Of a stretch of DNA of 64,000 bases, positions 24,701-39,700 are shown piece by piece. A program made the position numbers and the translations under genes. Each line of letters begins with the position of its first letter. The first letter of the stretch is position 1. Source of the stretch: Gymnothorax reevesii (Eukaryota > Chordata > Actinopteri > Anguilliformes > Muraenidae). The notes below the pieces were generated by a model. That model did not search any database. It saw nothing but the letters and a program-made list of their open reading frames with translations, and had not been told where the DNA came from. Location: the NCBI GenBank assembly GCA_029721435.1, contig CM056573.1, forward strand, positions 49,450,501 to 49,514,500, written 5' to 3'.

Positions 24701-27700
24701 CTTTACAAACATGTTGTTTTAGGAAGCAAAACTTTTAATTTTTGTGACCCTCGCAAACTGGCCGCTAAACTTCGGGAGGCCAGAACTCCGCACACAGGAC
24801 ACATGAACAAAAAAATAATAATAAATCAATTCTCATGCACTACACTGTTTTAGAGCGTTTCATACAGCTACATGTCAAAAAATCCGAACCATCACTTTAA
24901 CAAATTTTCAAGACATAGCGGGACCTTCCAATTTTCCATGCCACAATCAAAAATAAAAATAAATATATTTGTTGTGTTGTCAAAGACTTTTTTTTAATCA
25001 GAGAATGACGTAAGGGCCTTATTCCTTGTCAGTGGTGGAACAAACCATTCAAGATCTCTTCCAGGGACCACCCGCGATGTCCCTACCTCAATTTTCTCAC
25101 CAAATCCACTTTCCCAGCGAGTTTCCCCACTTTATCGCCGACTGCCGTCTCCAAAAGCTTCTCAGTCACCCCAGCACTTGCCTGGGCCTCCTGCTGCGCC
25201 AGCTGTGAGCAAATAAACAAAGCATATAGCCTCCCTTCACGAGCAGTGCGCACTACCAAATTGCCACATTCCTTAACAGTATGCCACCGTGTGCATGGGT
25301 ACAGTGAATCAATAACAAAGCTTCATTGAAAAGTAAGCAGAGCTATATGAAATGTGTCATGCATACATATTCATATCAAAATTCCACAAAACTCTTGAGT
25401 GTTAACGACTACATAAAAAAACACCACAATGAAACGTTTATCAATTATCAAACCGAGAGCTGTGCCTCCTCACCTCGAGACCCAACCTGGCCTCTTTCAG
25501 CTGGTTCTGAAGACTGTCGGTTTTCAGTTGGAGAACACCGTTTCCTTCCTTCAGTTTCTCTACCTCCTTCGACTCTTTCAGGACAGCTAAATTTGCTCTC
25601 TGGGCAGAAAGACGGGACAAAGGAACAACCATGGAAAAAAACCTCTGTACAATACCGATTGTTTTAGACATGCTGAATATTATATTATTCATTATGAATT
25701 GGAGAATTTGCAATTTTGACTCATTTCTAGATTTATCCATGGGGTAATATGATTTCACTTACGATGACCAGTAACTTTTAGGAGTCTAAAGGATGCCGTA
25801 ATTGCAGTTATACCTAGAATAGATAACTGTATTTAGAATATTCATGATTCTCTCCCATATTTTAAAAATATGAGGTCTAAAGTCTGAAAAATTAGAACAG
25901 ACCTAGCATGAGTTCACACCATAGCAATCTCTCCATTTTTACCTGCAAGGGGAGGTAGGGGGGCATCACATGCTTGGCCTCATTAATAAGTATTTCTGCT
26001 GATCATCCTCGCATGTCTCACACTTCTGGTCAGTGAGTTTGTGATCCAGGAAATGTATCGTTTTAACACCGAGCCATTTATTTGTGTCTCAGTATTTATT
26101 GCGAAACAGCTGCAGTGTTGAATTTTTTAAAATTTTCTTTGTATTTGTGCCTTCATTGTCCCAAAATTACAAAATGAAACAGAAATAAGTGTTAATTCCA
26201 AATAACAGATGTGGCTTGCTTCATTAAAATTATTTCTCCAGTCGCTGTGACATTCAAATCCTGAGAGTCCTGAGCCTTAAATAGGGGTCATGCACAAATA
26301 GGCCTGATTTGGCATCTGCATACATGGTTGAAATACCAATTTAAAAGAACTGAAGAGCAAATCAACAACCACTGACTAATTTGTTCAATAAATACAAACT
26401 GACATTCAAAAATATATTTGTAGTCCCCAGACGAATCAGGGCCACTATGGATATGGTCTCATCACGCATCCGTTGCTGCTGCTGTAGAGATTTCCTTATG
26501 GACACTCTACAGGCCACAAATTTAAATCTATTTTTTATATTTGGTATGTATATGAGCAGTGGTGGGGACACTGCGCTTATGGATTTTGGTTGCCACAGTA
26601 ACACAATTCACTAAATAATAGACCATTTTGATTAAAAAATAAGCCAAAATGAAAAACAAGTACGATCGGGGGCTACACCCATTGGTCGCGGCGGGCGGTC
26701 GACCTGCGTAGTTAGTATACACACACACACACACACACGCGCGCGCGAGTTTACAGGCACAGAATCAAATAAAACATTTTTTACATGTAATATTTGGTGC
26801 AAAATAATCATTAAAATCAAGCCAAGATCAGAAATGTAAAGGCATGACTGTTGTGATTCTGCTATTCTGTCTGTTCCATGCCTTGTCCCATGTTTCTGCC
26901 CCATGCCATGCTTAAGTTTTGTGCCTGGCCTTGTGCCATGTTTGGATTGACCCACGTATTCCTTGACCACTGCTTATGTCTGACCATTCTTTGATCTTGT
27001 GTTGTGTTTTGGTAATTTTAGATTTCCTTGTTTTATTATTTTTCATGTTCAGATTTATTCCTAGTTCCTTGCCATGTTTCATAGTCTTTGCCATGTTTCA
27101 TAGTTCCCATGCCATGTTTCATTTCTATGCTTTGCACCTTGTCTCCCCAGTCTTGTCAGGTGTGTATCTTTGCTCACGGTCCCTTGTCTTGCGTGCCACT
27201 CATTCGGGTGATTTATTGGTTTCTGGGTTTCAATCTTCTTTCATTATCTCGTGTTCTTCCTTCCTCTCTCTTTTACTATCTTACTAACACATACTAACAG
27301 TTTATTGTTTTTGCTAATTACTAACCCACACTAACCCTGTATATTTTTACTGACTTACTAACAAGCACTCGGGATTGTATAGCTGCACATACTAATTGAT
27401 TAACGATCTCTCAGCAGTCGCCCTTTTCTAGTCTCCGCCTCCTTGCCTATCCCTAATTATCTCTGCTGCTATTTTCCGTGGATCTCCACATTTACTTTGC
27501 GCTTTCCTTTCTTTTAACTATGCACCTCAGTACTCCATGACTGGAGCTGTTTGTCTGTCCATAGGTTTGTCTTGTAAACCCTGTCTGCGTTTTGGCTACG
27601 GCCTAATTCATGTTATTAGTTTATTCCTCATGTGTCAATTCCTGATTGTGGTTCCATTGATTGCACCTGCCTTCCCTGATCATGTGTTCACCCGGATATG

Positions 27701-30700
27701 TATTTAAGAGGTCTGTTTGCTTCACTTCCTTTGTCAGATCGTTATCTTCCTTGTTTCCTGTGCCACGCTTGTTTTCACCTTGATTCATTGTGATTTATCT
27801 TTCTCACTGGACCGCCCTAGACTTCGACTTTTGCCTATTCCCTGTACTGAACCGCATTCTTGTTTTTTCAACCTCTTTTTGTCCGACAACGATTTTGTGA
27901 TAGGTGCCCTGTGTATGACTCTGGATTACGCCCATTGGAATTTGATTTTGGATTGCGGACATTGTACTGTTGCCAGCTCTGTTGGGGGGTTTCCCGCTTC
28001 AGAAATAAAGCCTCCTTTTTGTATTTTACTGGTTGTCGCCATTGGCTCATTTCGTAAAACCCAACAATTACTGTAAAATGCTGCCAAACATCAAGCAGTA
28101 TGTACCTGTAGCTCTGCTTGAGTATCTCTTAGTTCCCTCTCCAGAAGAAGAGCACTCTGCTGCTGGGTGCTCCACTCTGCTTTCAGCCTCTCATTCTCCT
28201 GCACCAATTCCTGATCCATCTTCTTCTTCAGCAGGTTAGCAGGCTGAAGGGCTGTGGTCGTACCCTTTTCCCTGAGTGCAAAAATCAAGCTCAGATATTG
28301 TTAATAACTTGCCCAAGGCACGGCAGTGTCAAAATTTGCAAAGTGACATTATGAAAAACTGGAATTACCATTGCACGAAGGTCTGAAAAGTTAGCCACAT
28401 AAATCATGCACAATGCATGTTATGCAGAAATAGTTTTCATGCATTCAGAATAGATGGTCTTGTTCTGAGAAATGACCAAATTCAAGTTCCACTCCATATG
28501 ATAGGCATCCCTACAGAAATACTGATGAATTATAAAGTTAACATTCAATAAATATGTCGCTCAAGCTCATTAAGCACAGCAAATATGTAAGTGCCATTGG
28601 ACTATTCGTTGGATTAGAAAATGCCCTGAAGACAGTAAACTAATATTAGGAGCTGACATAATGCTCAAATATTCCACCCACTTAATTAATTAGAAAAGAT
28701 CTTGGCTTTTTCCATAATTCTGCGTTCTGTTGTAGCCTTTTGTTCATCGGAGTACGAAAGAAGAATGGAAATTAAATCAACACAATTTTCAAAATGGCAA
28801 CAAGTCGACATGGTCAACAACATCCCCCGCCAATCGTGCGCTTTTTATTTTTGAACTCCATCAGGTCAACAACATCCCCCGCCAATCGTGCGCTTTTTAT
28901 TTTTGAACTCCATCAGGGCCTTTATGGTCTGAAGCTACACACCAAATTTGGTTTCTGTATCAGTAGTAGTTTGAGGAAAGCTGTCCCCTTTATCTCGGAT
29001 GGACGGACACATGGAGGGACGAACGGACAGACGGACGGTCAAACCTATATCCACCTCCCACTTCGCGTTGGCGACGGATAATAACATTTGCTTGAAATGG
29101 CAATGTGTTAGCCTGCTGTAAGTCAAGAGCTAAAATAATGATTATTTGGATCCAGGAAAATCACTACTGTGGAAATGTGGCAGCATCACTTCGATACTCT
29201 ATTCTCATATCTGAATTCAGCATAGCTGCCTGAAGCACACATTTTTTTTTAATGCTCCAGCTCTGTTCAAATGTCACCGCATCTTCACTCGAGAAAAGGC
29301 AATAATTGTGCCCCATCTGACACAGTTTTATTAGGTGGCACTGTTTGTTGAATGAGGCCAGGCAGAGAAGGGCAGCTCTGAGTGCCTTACTGATTGACCA
29401 CTGTTTGTTTGAATAGTTTGTGCTTCATGAATTAACTTTTCACGTAACTAATGAAGAGCTCATTAATCGATTACTTATTGATAACGTGTTCAATTGTCAG
29501 TTAAGGAAAATACACAAAATAACCCTAGTTTCATTCAACCTTTAGCAGTGTACTTGATATTTCATTTTTTCTTCTATTCCCGATTTCATTTCAGCTTTCA
29601 GGTCCAACCAGCGCCCTTCAGCAGCAAACCTGTCAACTCCCTATTAATGCTGAAGTTATGGTACCAGTTTTAGCAGCAATTCACCCAGAGGGTGCTTGCA
29701 AGATAGTCCTCGGTGAATGAGAACAAAACAAAACACAGCTAAATTATAATTTACACCTGCGTGTAGACAATAAAGCCAATTCTTTAGTTTTCGCCTACGC
29801 AAATATGGTCAGGACTGAGATTGAAGGAGTCTGACAGCTATGTTTTTGTTAAAATGGCTTTGTATTTCATTCACCAAAAATTTAAATTAGGGTGTGCAGA
29901 CTTTTAATGCAAAAAATAGGGGCCATACAACCCAGACTTGAGTGAGTATGTAACTTTGGGCATCTTACTTATGAGCCTGAGGCTTCTGATCTCCATGGGC
30001 GGGACGCAGTTTGGGCATGCTACACAGGGAGGCTGTCATTTCGAGGTTGCCCCTTTCAATTACACGGTGTGGCCAGAGGGCTGAGGGGTCCTGCAGCACT
30101 CGGCCGAGCTGCGGACTGTCCCTGCTTCCAGGAAGGGTGAGTCTGGCAAACTGCATCTTCAAGACCTCTTCACCAATATCCAAGTTCCCCTGGAATGCCT
30201 GGACCAGTATGGTCCCATCAAAGCACACAGACTTCTTCAGGATTCGTAGCTTCTTCCCAGATATCAAATTGTGCAGGAAGGTCTTTCCCTACAAGGACAA
30301 CTTAACAGTGAGCACAAACAACAATAATAATAAAAAGGCAGTGGCTATATTTACGGCGCCGTAAAACGGTGATTCGGGGCAATATTTACAGCAAGTCGGA
30401 GTGGGCATGCGCGGAGGCGTCTCGTGAATAATCAAAGATGAAGGACTCGCATTTGACAGGCGTCTCCGGGCAAATCCAAGATGATGGACTCGCGTTTGAT
30501 AGTTGTAGGGTGCAATTTTGTTGATTTAGCCACTGAAATTCAGTCAAAAAAATTTCAAGATTAATTTCTTGTGCTGCTATACGTGCCATGTTACTGAGTG
30601 ATGACACACCGGGTTGCTAGGGCACGCACAGCATGCATTCATGATATTAATATTCTAAAGCCCCTTCTCAATAATAAAATCCCCCAAAATATACTGGCGC

Positions 30701-33700
30701 CTCCTACAGAATTCTTTCTACGCCAGAGTTAACCACTCCTTTCTGTACATTTCCCCACTTAAAACTACCAAGGTGCATACTGCAACGCGCTGTATTGGAA
30801 TTTTGGCATATGTGTCTCTGGTATGGTACGATATTACTAGTGAGAAAGCTGACAGAGGGGACAATAGCACTGTGGCACGGTACCGAACAATCTTACCTTG
30901 TGCGAAAGCGGTCTGAGAGTTTGTACTAGAAACAAACACTCCGCCGTAGACCGCAGTTCAGCGTGCTGAGCTTGGAAGCTGCCAACACAAGTGAAGACAC
31001 ATCAGTGCACACGCGCGCCGTAAATATAGCCCCCAATCACCTTGTATGGCGCCGTGAATGCAGCCACTTCCTAATGAAAATAGGACCAAGGGTCCTGTAG
31101 TTCACCGGCAAGCAATCTTATAGTGATGATGCACGTTTTGAAAATTTAATTTTACATTATGTCAATTGACATTGACATAAGCTTGACATTCAAATCATTG
31201 AAGGGCAATGTCAAGGTCACCAAATAAAAGTTCACATACATTTATAAGACCTCCTGTAATACAATTCTAAGCTCTGAAGCAGTTTGGGTGATACAAATCA
31301 CTGAAAATTCTTCAATTGTGAATTTTAAAGGTCACAGACGGCCAAGTTGAGGTCAGCAAATGGACTTCATATATGACTTTCTAAATGTCTCTATAAAAAC
31401 CTTGGCTCAATCTGCGACTATTTTGGTGATACAAGTCGTAATTTCACTGTTAAGTTTGACCCTCAAAGGTCACTGCCATTCAAGTTGAATGTCACCAAAT
31501 GAAAGTTCATATGTGACTTCCTATATGTCAGTAACAGAAACCTAGACTCCATCTGTTACCATTTTAGAGATACAAGGCATTGAATTTTCACAAGGTCACA
31601 TTTGACCTTCGATTGTCAATACTAAGGTCACCATATCAAAGTTTATAAATGACTTACTATTTGTTTCTAATACAAATCTAGGCTCCATCTGTGACCATTT
31701 TGACAATACATGTCATTGTAATTGCATTATGTCAAGTTTGACCTTCAAAGGTCACCAACAGCCAAGCTGAATGTCACCAAATGAAAGTTAATGTGTGACT
31801 TCCTTTAGCTCTATCTGTAAACTTCTTTGTGAAAGAAGTCATTGAATTTTCACTAGGTCAAGTTTGACCTTCGAAGGTCAATATGACGGTCACCGAATGA
31901 AAGTTCATCTATGAATTCCTATACATCTCCAATACAAACCTGTACTCAATCTGTCACGATTTTGCTGATATTTCATTGAAATTTCACTGTAAAGTTTGGC
32001 CATTGAAGGTCACTGAAGGTCAAGTTCAAGATCACCAAATGAAACTTCATGCATGACTTCCTAAATGCCCACAATACAATCCTATGCTCCATCTATCATA
32101 GTTATGGCGACGGAAGTCATTGAGATTTCACCATGTGAAGTCTGTTCTTCGAAGATCACCGAAGGTCAAGTTCAAGGCCACCAAATGAAACTTCATATAG
32201 GACTTCTTAAAGTGTTCAATACCTATGTTTCCAATCTTTTGTGTTTTCAAGCCTAGAGTCCTTTGAAAATTGTAACATTTTGCTTGACCTGGAGTTTGAC
32301 CTTTCCAAGTCATCTAAGGTCAGCTTTAACACAGCCAAAATATAGGTCATATATGACTTCATAAATGTTGATAATACAAACTTTATCTCTATCTGCAACT
32401 ATTTGGCCTCCACAGGCCGTCTTGCATATATTCTCTATAGCCTGGATCATCAACTGGCAGCCCGTGGGCCACATCCGGCCCGCCAAGGCTTTCCATCCGG
32501 CCCGCGGAACATTAAATTAATTCAGAAAATGTGAACATAGAAGTGTTTCTTGGTTTTTTTAGATATCTTCAGTAGCCTTTATCCCTCTGATAGATTGAAA
32601 CAACCCAAAAACCAACCGCAGATGAAAATAATTTTGTTTGGAATGATTAACTGACGTTTGTGTCGCATGTGCCTTCCTCCCATGGTACAGAAAGTCAGCT
32701 GGCGCAGTGAGTCAGCTAGGGTGTCTCTCAATGCAAGAAGGGGGCAAACAAATCTTGGTTTCAAACAATTCGCATTATTTATATATATTCACACTCTCAT
32801 TTAGCATATAAGGATTTTCTTTTGTACACTCTTATTTCACATTTTGTTTTTACTTTTTTTTTTACATGCACAATAATGGCACTCACAGCCCAGTCTCATG
32901 AAATGCGTCATCTTATTTTCTTCAAGAACAAATGCCGGCAGTGTGTGACAATAGATATGAAAAATAAAATACAGGTCGAAACCTGCAGTGAACGAAAAAT
33001 CTATTTTTTTGACTGGTTGCCCACGGACAAGCTCTTCAATGAAAATCAGCTGCCCATGCAGAATGGTGGTTGTCCATATATCAAATCGCCAACCAACAGA
33101 ATGGCAGGTTCCGTATTGACCATTGTCCGTAATATCATCAAAAGGTTCAGAGAATCTGGAGAAATCACAGCACGTAAGCGACAAGGCCGAAAACCAACAT
33201 TGAATGCCCGTGACCTTCGATCCCTCAGGCAGTACTGCATCAAAAACCGACATCAGTGTGTAAAGGAAATCACCACATGGGCTCAGGAACACTTCATAAA
33301 ACCACTGTCAGTAACTACAGTTTGTCGCTACATCTGCTATTGCAAGTTAAAACTCTAAAATGCAAAGCGAAAGCCATTTGTCAACAGCACCCAGAAACGC
33401 CGCCGGCTTTGCTGGGCCCAAGCTCATCTAAAATGGACTGATGCAAAGTAGAAAAGTGTTCTGTGGTCTGACGAGTCCACATTTCAAATTGTTTATGGAA
33501 ACTGTGGACGTCGTGTCCTCCAGACCAAAGAGGAGAAGAACCATCCGGACTGTTATAGACTGTTAAAAGAACCATCCGGACTGTTAGAGAAAACAATCTG
33601 ATTTTTTGACCAGATGATTGACATATATGTACAATTAAATAGAAAAAAAATAGTTGTCCTGGGTAAATGACTACGCTATGATTTTGACTGTTAAAAATTG

Positions 33701-36700
33701 GTCTTAAATTGCATTTTTTCCAGTCAGAGCCATTTTTGGAGCTCCCTTACTCCTAAATTATGATTTCAATACTGTCCAAAAACTTTCTACAGATAGTCAT
33801 GTGCCTAAATAGAAGGAATGTAGCCCCAATAAACGGTTGTGATTTATTGTAGCATGACAGTTTCCCCCTGAAAATTGAAATTTTCGCACATAACAAAACC
33901 ACTATTTTGTAGGCCAATACCTCAAAAACTAGAGGAGATAGGACTTTTCTGATGACAGATCCTGAAAACCTGTGTGCTAATTACCTATTATACCACTTTT
34001 CAAGCTCACAACTCATTTCATTCCCAAGATATTGGCATCCAAATACGGCTGTTCTTAAACATGCAATAGGCAAGGGTAAAAAATGGGGTATACCACCCTA
34101 TTTTGAAGAGCCATGGCACAAAAACCCTTTAGAATTTTGACAATATATTTTGCACATGTTCATCATATATGTTAAGGTACCAGTACAAATTTTTTTAGCC
34201 AAATCCAAGTCAGTCATTATGGGACCTCTAGTTGAGTTCATATGGAATGACCCTGTGTGCTTGCTAGCTTACTACTTAATAATAGCAAGCTGCAAGATAT
34301 GGTTTACACATGTTGTGATATCATTCATGACTCTGTATTTCTGCACACTGCGTGTTCTCTCGCTAACTAGCTAATAACTGCAAGCTGCAAGGTACGGCTT
34401 ACTCGCATTGTTTTGATAGCTCATTGAACAGTGCAGAGAAATTAATAGAGCCGCAAACATTATCATTTCACTACTGGCTAGATCATGGGTGAGTGCAACT
34501 ACCACTAAAACTGTTCTTAACCTCATAAATATTTTTTTTAGCCAAATCCGAGTCGGTCACTATGGGAGATTTCCAGACTTTGGTTGAGTTCATATGGCAT
34601 GACCCCACAGTGCACAGAAAAAAAAAAAGATTGCCGTTACTAGGAACATTTCACTACTTAGCTGGCTAGATCACACTGAACAGCGAGTTGGCTGGCTATT
34701 GAACAGGCAGTGCAAAGAAATGATTTGGGTTCCGCAAATAATAGTAATAATAATGATACGTAAAAACATGAATACTCTAAATGTTGGCCGCATATCGTAG
34801 GTTTCAGTGACCTGGGCTTGCCTGGGCCAGCAAAGTCAGCACCAGTACATTGGACTTGTTTTGTCCATATTCTCGATATCTCTGCATCTTTCTGCCACAG
34901 AAACATTCTATGGCTATGTGCATGCATTGCACTACATCCCCACACTACGCATCACTTTCCGTTCACTCTCGGTGATTTTTGTTGGTCCATTCTTTAAGAT
35001 ATTCTCCGTCCAGACCAGAGTCGCGAACTACGGCTAACCACCACGACACAATCTGTGTACAACTTATGACATCACGTAGCTGAGCTGGCTCAGCGCAAAT
35101 GTTCTCAATTGAGGCAAAGGGGGCATTCCCTCAAGCGGATAATTTACCAGATAAAATGCTATTTTTTATCATTGCATAATATACACAAATTTAAAACCAT
35201 CTCTAATTGTTCAAGATAGGTAATATGTAGCATTTAATCACATAAAAACAGAGCTGAATTTCATGTCCTAAGCTCTTCAAGTTTAATAAGCGGTCGCGCA
35301 TTCGCAGCATAGCCACAGATTCGACGGAATCTTTGGAGTGGGTCTGTGTAAACCTCACCGCCCCCAAGGGACACTACATGAAGTTAAACGAATGGGCCTG
35401 CAGCGAGGCAGCGATAATTTCATTGGTCAACACAGAACCTGGCAATTGGTTAGCAATTTTTGATAGGAATGTACCGCAGAAAAAATCCAAGTGCAAGCAG
35501 CATGTTGAGTGCAAGCAGAAATATTTCAAGCGCGCAGAGGCAGTTGTCTGACGGGCAACAGATCTTTCGTTTTTTACTTGTCCGTATGAAAAACTGACTG
35601 TCCCGGGCGCCTGAGCAACCGATTTGTCGTTCACTGAACCTGGCAAGCCTATATAAATAAAACGTAATAATAAAATAAAACTAGACCGTGTCAGTTTACA
35701 ATAAATCGTACAAATAAAATCCTGCCCAATATTTCGGTTTTACTTTTTTCAGATGGACAATAATGATGCTCACGGCAGGCAAAATAGCCTTTCACAGTCG
35801 AAAACAGAAAAAATAAAATATTATTTTATTTAAGCAACAATGACAAATACCATCTTTGTGCGACAACAGATATGAATGATAAACAAGTATTTGCCACTAA
35901 CATGGCAATATCCCCCGCCGCCTCAATTTTATGTGTCCGTACGGACGGAGCCCAATGCTATATCCCCGGCTTTGCGCTAATCGCGTGGCGAGGGATAATA
36001 AAATAGACGGGCCCAAGTGGAGCTATTCTGTGGTTGTATCAAATAAAGCGCAATTAAAAATAGAACTAGACCAGTCAGTTTACAATGAATCCAACTCATT
36101 AAACTGCTGGCGCAGCCATTCTTCGGTGCAGAAAATAAATGCCGGTACAAAGTGAAACATCGTAAAGATCGTAAATGAGGAAAAACTTTGCACAGCCACC
36201 AACAGTTTGCTGAGTTAATCGATCGAATGACTAACTAGTTCATTTTTGATAGCATTACTGCCAATTGTATCAAAGTTATAAGGTGTTTTCTTTGCACAGA
36301 AGTGACGGCTTGTCTTTCAAAGATTCCAACCGCATGTAGCTCACAACAGCATAGCTTCCCATTTCTTCAAGGCTTATTGCCATAAAAGCATTTCACCTGT
36401 CTGTATGGCTTGACAAACCTATAATTTCTCCCTCGTGGGATGTATTCGTTTCAGTGCGAAAAATCACAGCCTATGACTAAATCAAGAACCATCTAAAAAT
36501 TAATTACGCCGCAGAAAATGCTAAAATCAGAGATTGAGTTCAAAATTGCGATAAATGCAGTACCAGTCAAAAGTTTGGTCATACCCACATTTTTCTTACA
36601 ATACATGTTAAATAAAGAAGTAGGCACTCTTCATTAGGCAAAAAAAGTTATCTAATTCTTAAATCCATCCAACTAACCAGCATTTGCCATAATTGCGGAG

Positions 36701-39700
36701 CATACTTACCTTTTGTTTTACGTTTTTTTTTTTTTTAACTACAGCAGTTATGTGGCTATAAGAAGTTTGCTGCTGAGCGGCCGTCTAAGCCGCCAACGAT
36801 CAGCTGCTCCTGCAGTTTGCTCTCCATCAACCTTTTTTGCCCAATAAGTTCCAAAACAACTTGATTTTAATTTAATTTGACTGTTGAAAAATGTAATGTA
36901 AATGTTGTTTGTCTGCTTACTTTGCAAAACATGGCTTCTTTGAGAATTCAAAAATTTTGGACACTATTCAAACAAGAATACTGTTCTCTTTTAACTTCTG
37001 TCTGTTAACCTCTTACCAGATTCAATTTGAGATTATATAGAGAAGTTAAAGGGACAATGTGTAACATTTACATTTTTTTTATTTGCCAAAATCTAAGTCT
37101 GCATTCATATACATGTCATCATTGGTGCATTATGACCTCCACTAATAATCTGATATATTCTCGTAAACAAAAAATTTTAGACTTGTTTCTACATTGGACG
37201 GGTAAGCTGGTAGGGGAGCACCATGACAGTCAGCCATCTTGAAATTGTTGCCGCTGGCAAGGGACAAATAGCACCAAACGCAGAATAAATCTGCGTTTGC
37301 CCTGCCAACCATTGCAGTGTGATTGAGACACTGGAGGAAATCAGGAAGAGAGGCTATCGCGGCGACTTTGAAAATCAGTACTACTGCAGCATAATGCAGG
37401 ACCATACATATGCAGCATCAGCACAGGAGACGAAATCCTCATCCGCAAAAAAACGAAAAAGAAAAAAGAAACGAAAAAGACAATTGAAAAGGCAGCGCTA
37501 CCGGCGCGCTGATAAAAACAAGGGAGAACATCGGGCTAGCCTTCCCCCGGTGGAAGGAGCTAATGAAGGAGAAAGATTTTCTAAGGGACGCTGAAGTTGC
37601 CAGCTTTCTCCTCGACAAGTAAGTCAACTGTACTGCCTAAATTAGCCTAAACACAACTTTTCATTCAGTTTTTTTACACGGTGTTGCTTGTTACCATATG
37701 CAGCAGAATAGTAGATCTTGCTAAAATACCGCATTCTCATTTTTACAGGTGGAACTGTATGTTTACATGGTTTCAGTAGCTTTCATAATCGCGATAAACG
37801 CTGGCTTTCGAAGCCTACCCACCAGCTTTTAGTGGCGGTGAAGCTGGTGGGTAGAGTTTAGAAGCTAGCATTTACAGTGACTAAAAGCCGGCGTTTATCG
37901 CGACTATAAAGCTACTGAAACCCCGTAAACATGCAGGCTCATAACTACGAAAGGTGCTTATCTCCTATACGTGAATGAAACGGCAAAACAGTTCCTAGAA
38001 CGCGTTTAATTTTTGTCATATAGGACTAAAGAATAAGCTAAGCATATGGTCGTTTTAATAATGGGAAGGTGCCACCACCTGTTTTCAGTGCATCAATTTT
38101 CGGCTGATTTAGTTTTATTTTTCATTCGCCGCCAGAGTTCTTTTTATTCGATGAAGTTTCTTCTTGTGCGGTCCGGAAAGAATGCTGTTATTGCACTTTA
38201 TGATGTTGGCAGTGGCGCAAATCAAACGCGTCAAGGAAAGGAAAAATCTTTTCCCTTTCCTTGACGCGTTTTCCAATTATCATAATTGGCAACTAAGACA
38301 CTATTTCTCTCCATATGAAATCGTGGGATGAATTCAGTGTACAGTGGCGTAGCCAGAACAAAACATCAGTTTTTAACAATTATTAGTGCTGACCTGTTCT
38401 TAGTCATTTTCAGAATTAACAAAAGGTTCACTCCGAGAGCACTCCACGCTTAATCGGAGAAAACAAGCAGCACCTGTTAAGTAAGACGACAATCATTCAT
38501 CTGGACAATTGTTTGCTGAATTTAAATCGACGTTGTTAAAAATTGTATACCTGTCGACAGTGCCGCACGCTTTTAATAGCCTATTTAACAGCAGAGTGCC
38601 ACATTTTTTTATCAACCCTATACCGAGAGTGAAAGGCGATATTTCATTAAAATGCGGACCAGTTCAATCAAGGCGAAGCATTAGACTTTTAATAAGTACA
38701 TTATTTCTCTGTACTGAATCAAGCCCATGATTGTATCGCTGTTAGATCGCATATGGAGATACATCGTGTCTTCAGTTGCCAGTGAAGATAATTGGAAAAC
38801 GCCTCAATGAAGGAAAATGATCGAGAACAAGCCAGGATTAATTGTCGTCATGAATTGTTGTCTGCGTCCCTTCCAATTCCCAGTTCGATTTGCGCTTCTG
38901 CATGCTGGTCCATGCAGCAGACTTGTTTTTGTTAGACTTTGCATCAGCCTTCCTGTCACAAATGACACCTGTCCGAGCTTTGACAGTCTCTATGAGGGCC
39001 CGCCTCATCCAACATTAAATTTTCACGACGGTGTCTTCTGTCTGTAATTTTGCATCTACAGGTGGTCGAGAGACACTGCTAAATGTACACCTACTTCCCC
39101 TAATGCATTCTGTAAGTAACATGCCGAACAATAAAACGTGGTCAACTCCGCCTGACCGCTTGATTACGCGAGTACAGCTAAAGATCTGCTTACCTAGGGT
39201 GAATGTAGTAAAATATTAAGTTTTTTGTAATGAGTGCTTAAAACTCTTGTTTAGCAATGCGCAAACAAATGTGTTTTAACTTGGTTCTAGTTCGCGCAGA
39301 GATACGCACACGCCGACAAGGATTTCACGGTCAAGCTGATCGCAAGTGACGTGATGCCATGGGGGGCAAAAGGAAATTATTCCATGAGGAACAATTGAAT
39401 AAGACACTCTAATAGATCCGTGAATACATTTTTTGACTACCGCAAATTAATATCAATCAAATCAATATATAATCTGTTAAATTGTCGGTGCCCTTTTCCA
39501 CGGCAGAGACAATTTTTTAAATATTAATTCAGGCTATGTGAACACAAAGGGGACCGTGTCTCTAAGAGCGTTCTCGTAACCTGCACTGCTGCGGTTCTCT
39601 GCGTGTAGCACTGGTCAGGAGATTCTGTGCTGTCGGCTTATGTCATTAGCAAGTCGGTAAAGTGAGCAGGTATAACGACACCAGTGTTTTCAGTTATTGT

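Noticed and set aside
31200..32410. CRISPR-like regular spacing of repeats
   Set aside because: Units are about 140 bp, diverged and contiguous, with no unique spacers, in a eukaryotic intron.
32837..33292. A 151-residue minus-strand frame
   Set aside because: It is the antisense shadow of the Tc1 transposase fragment.
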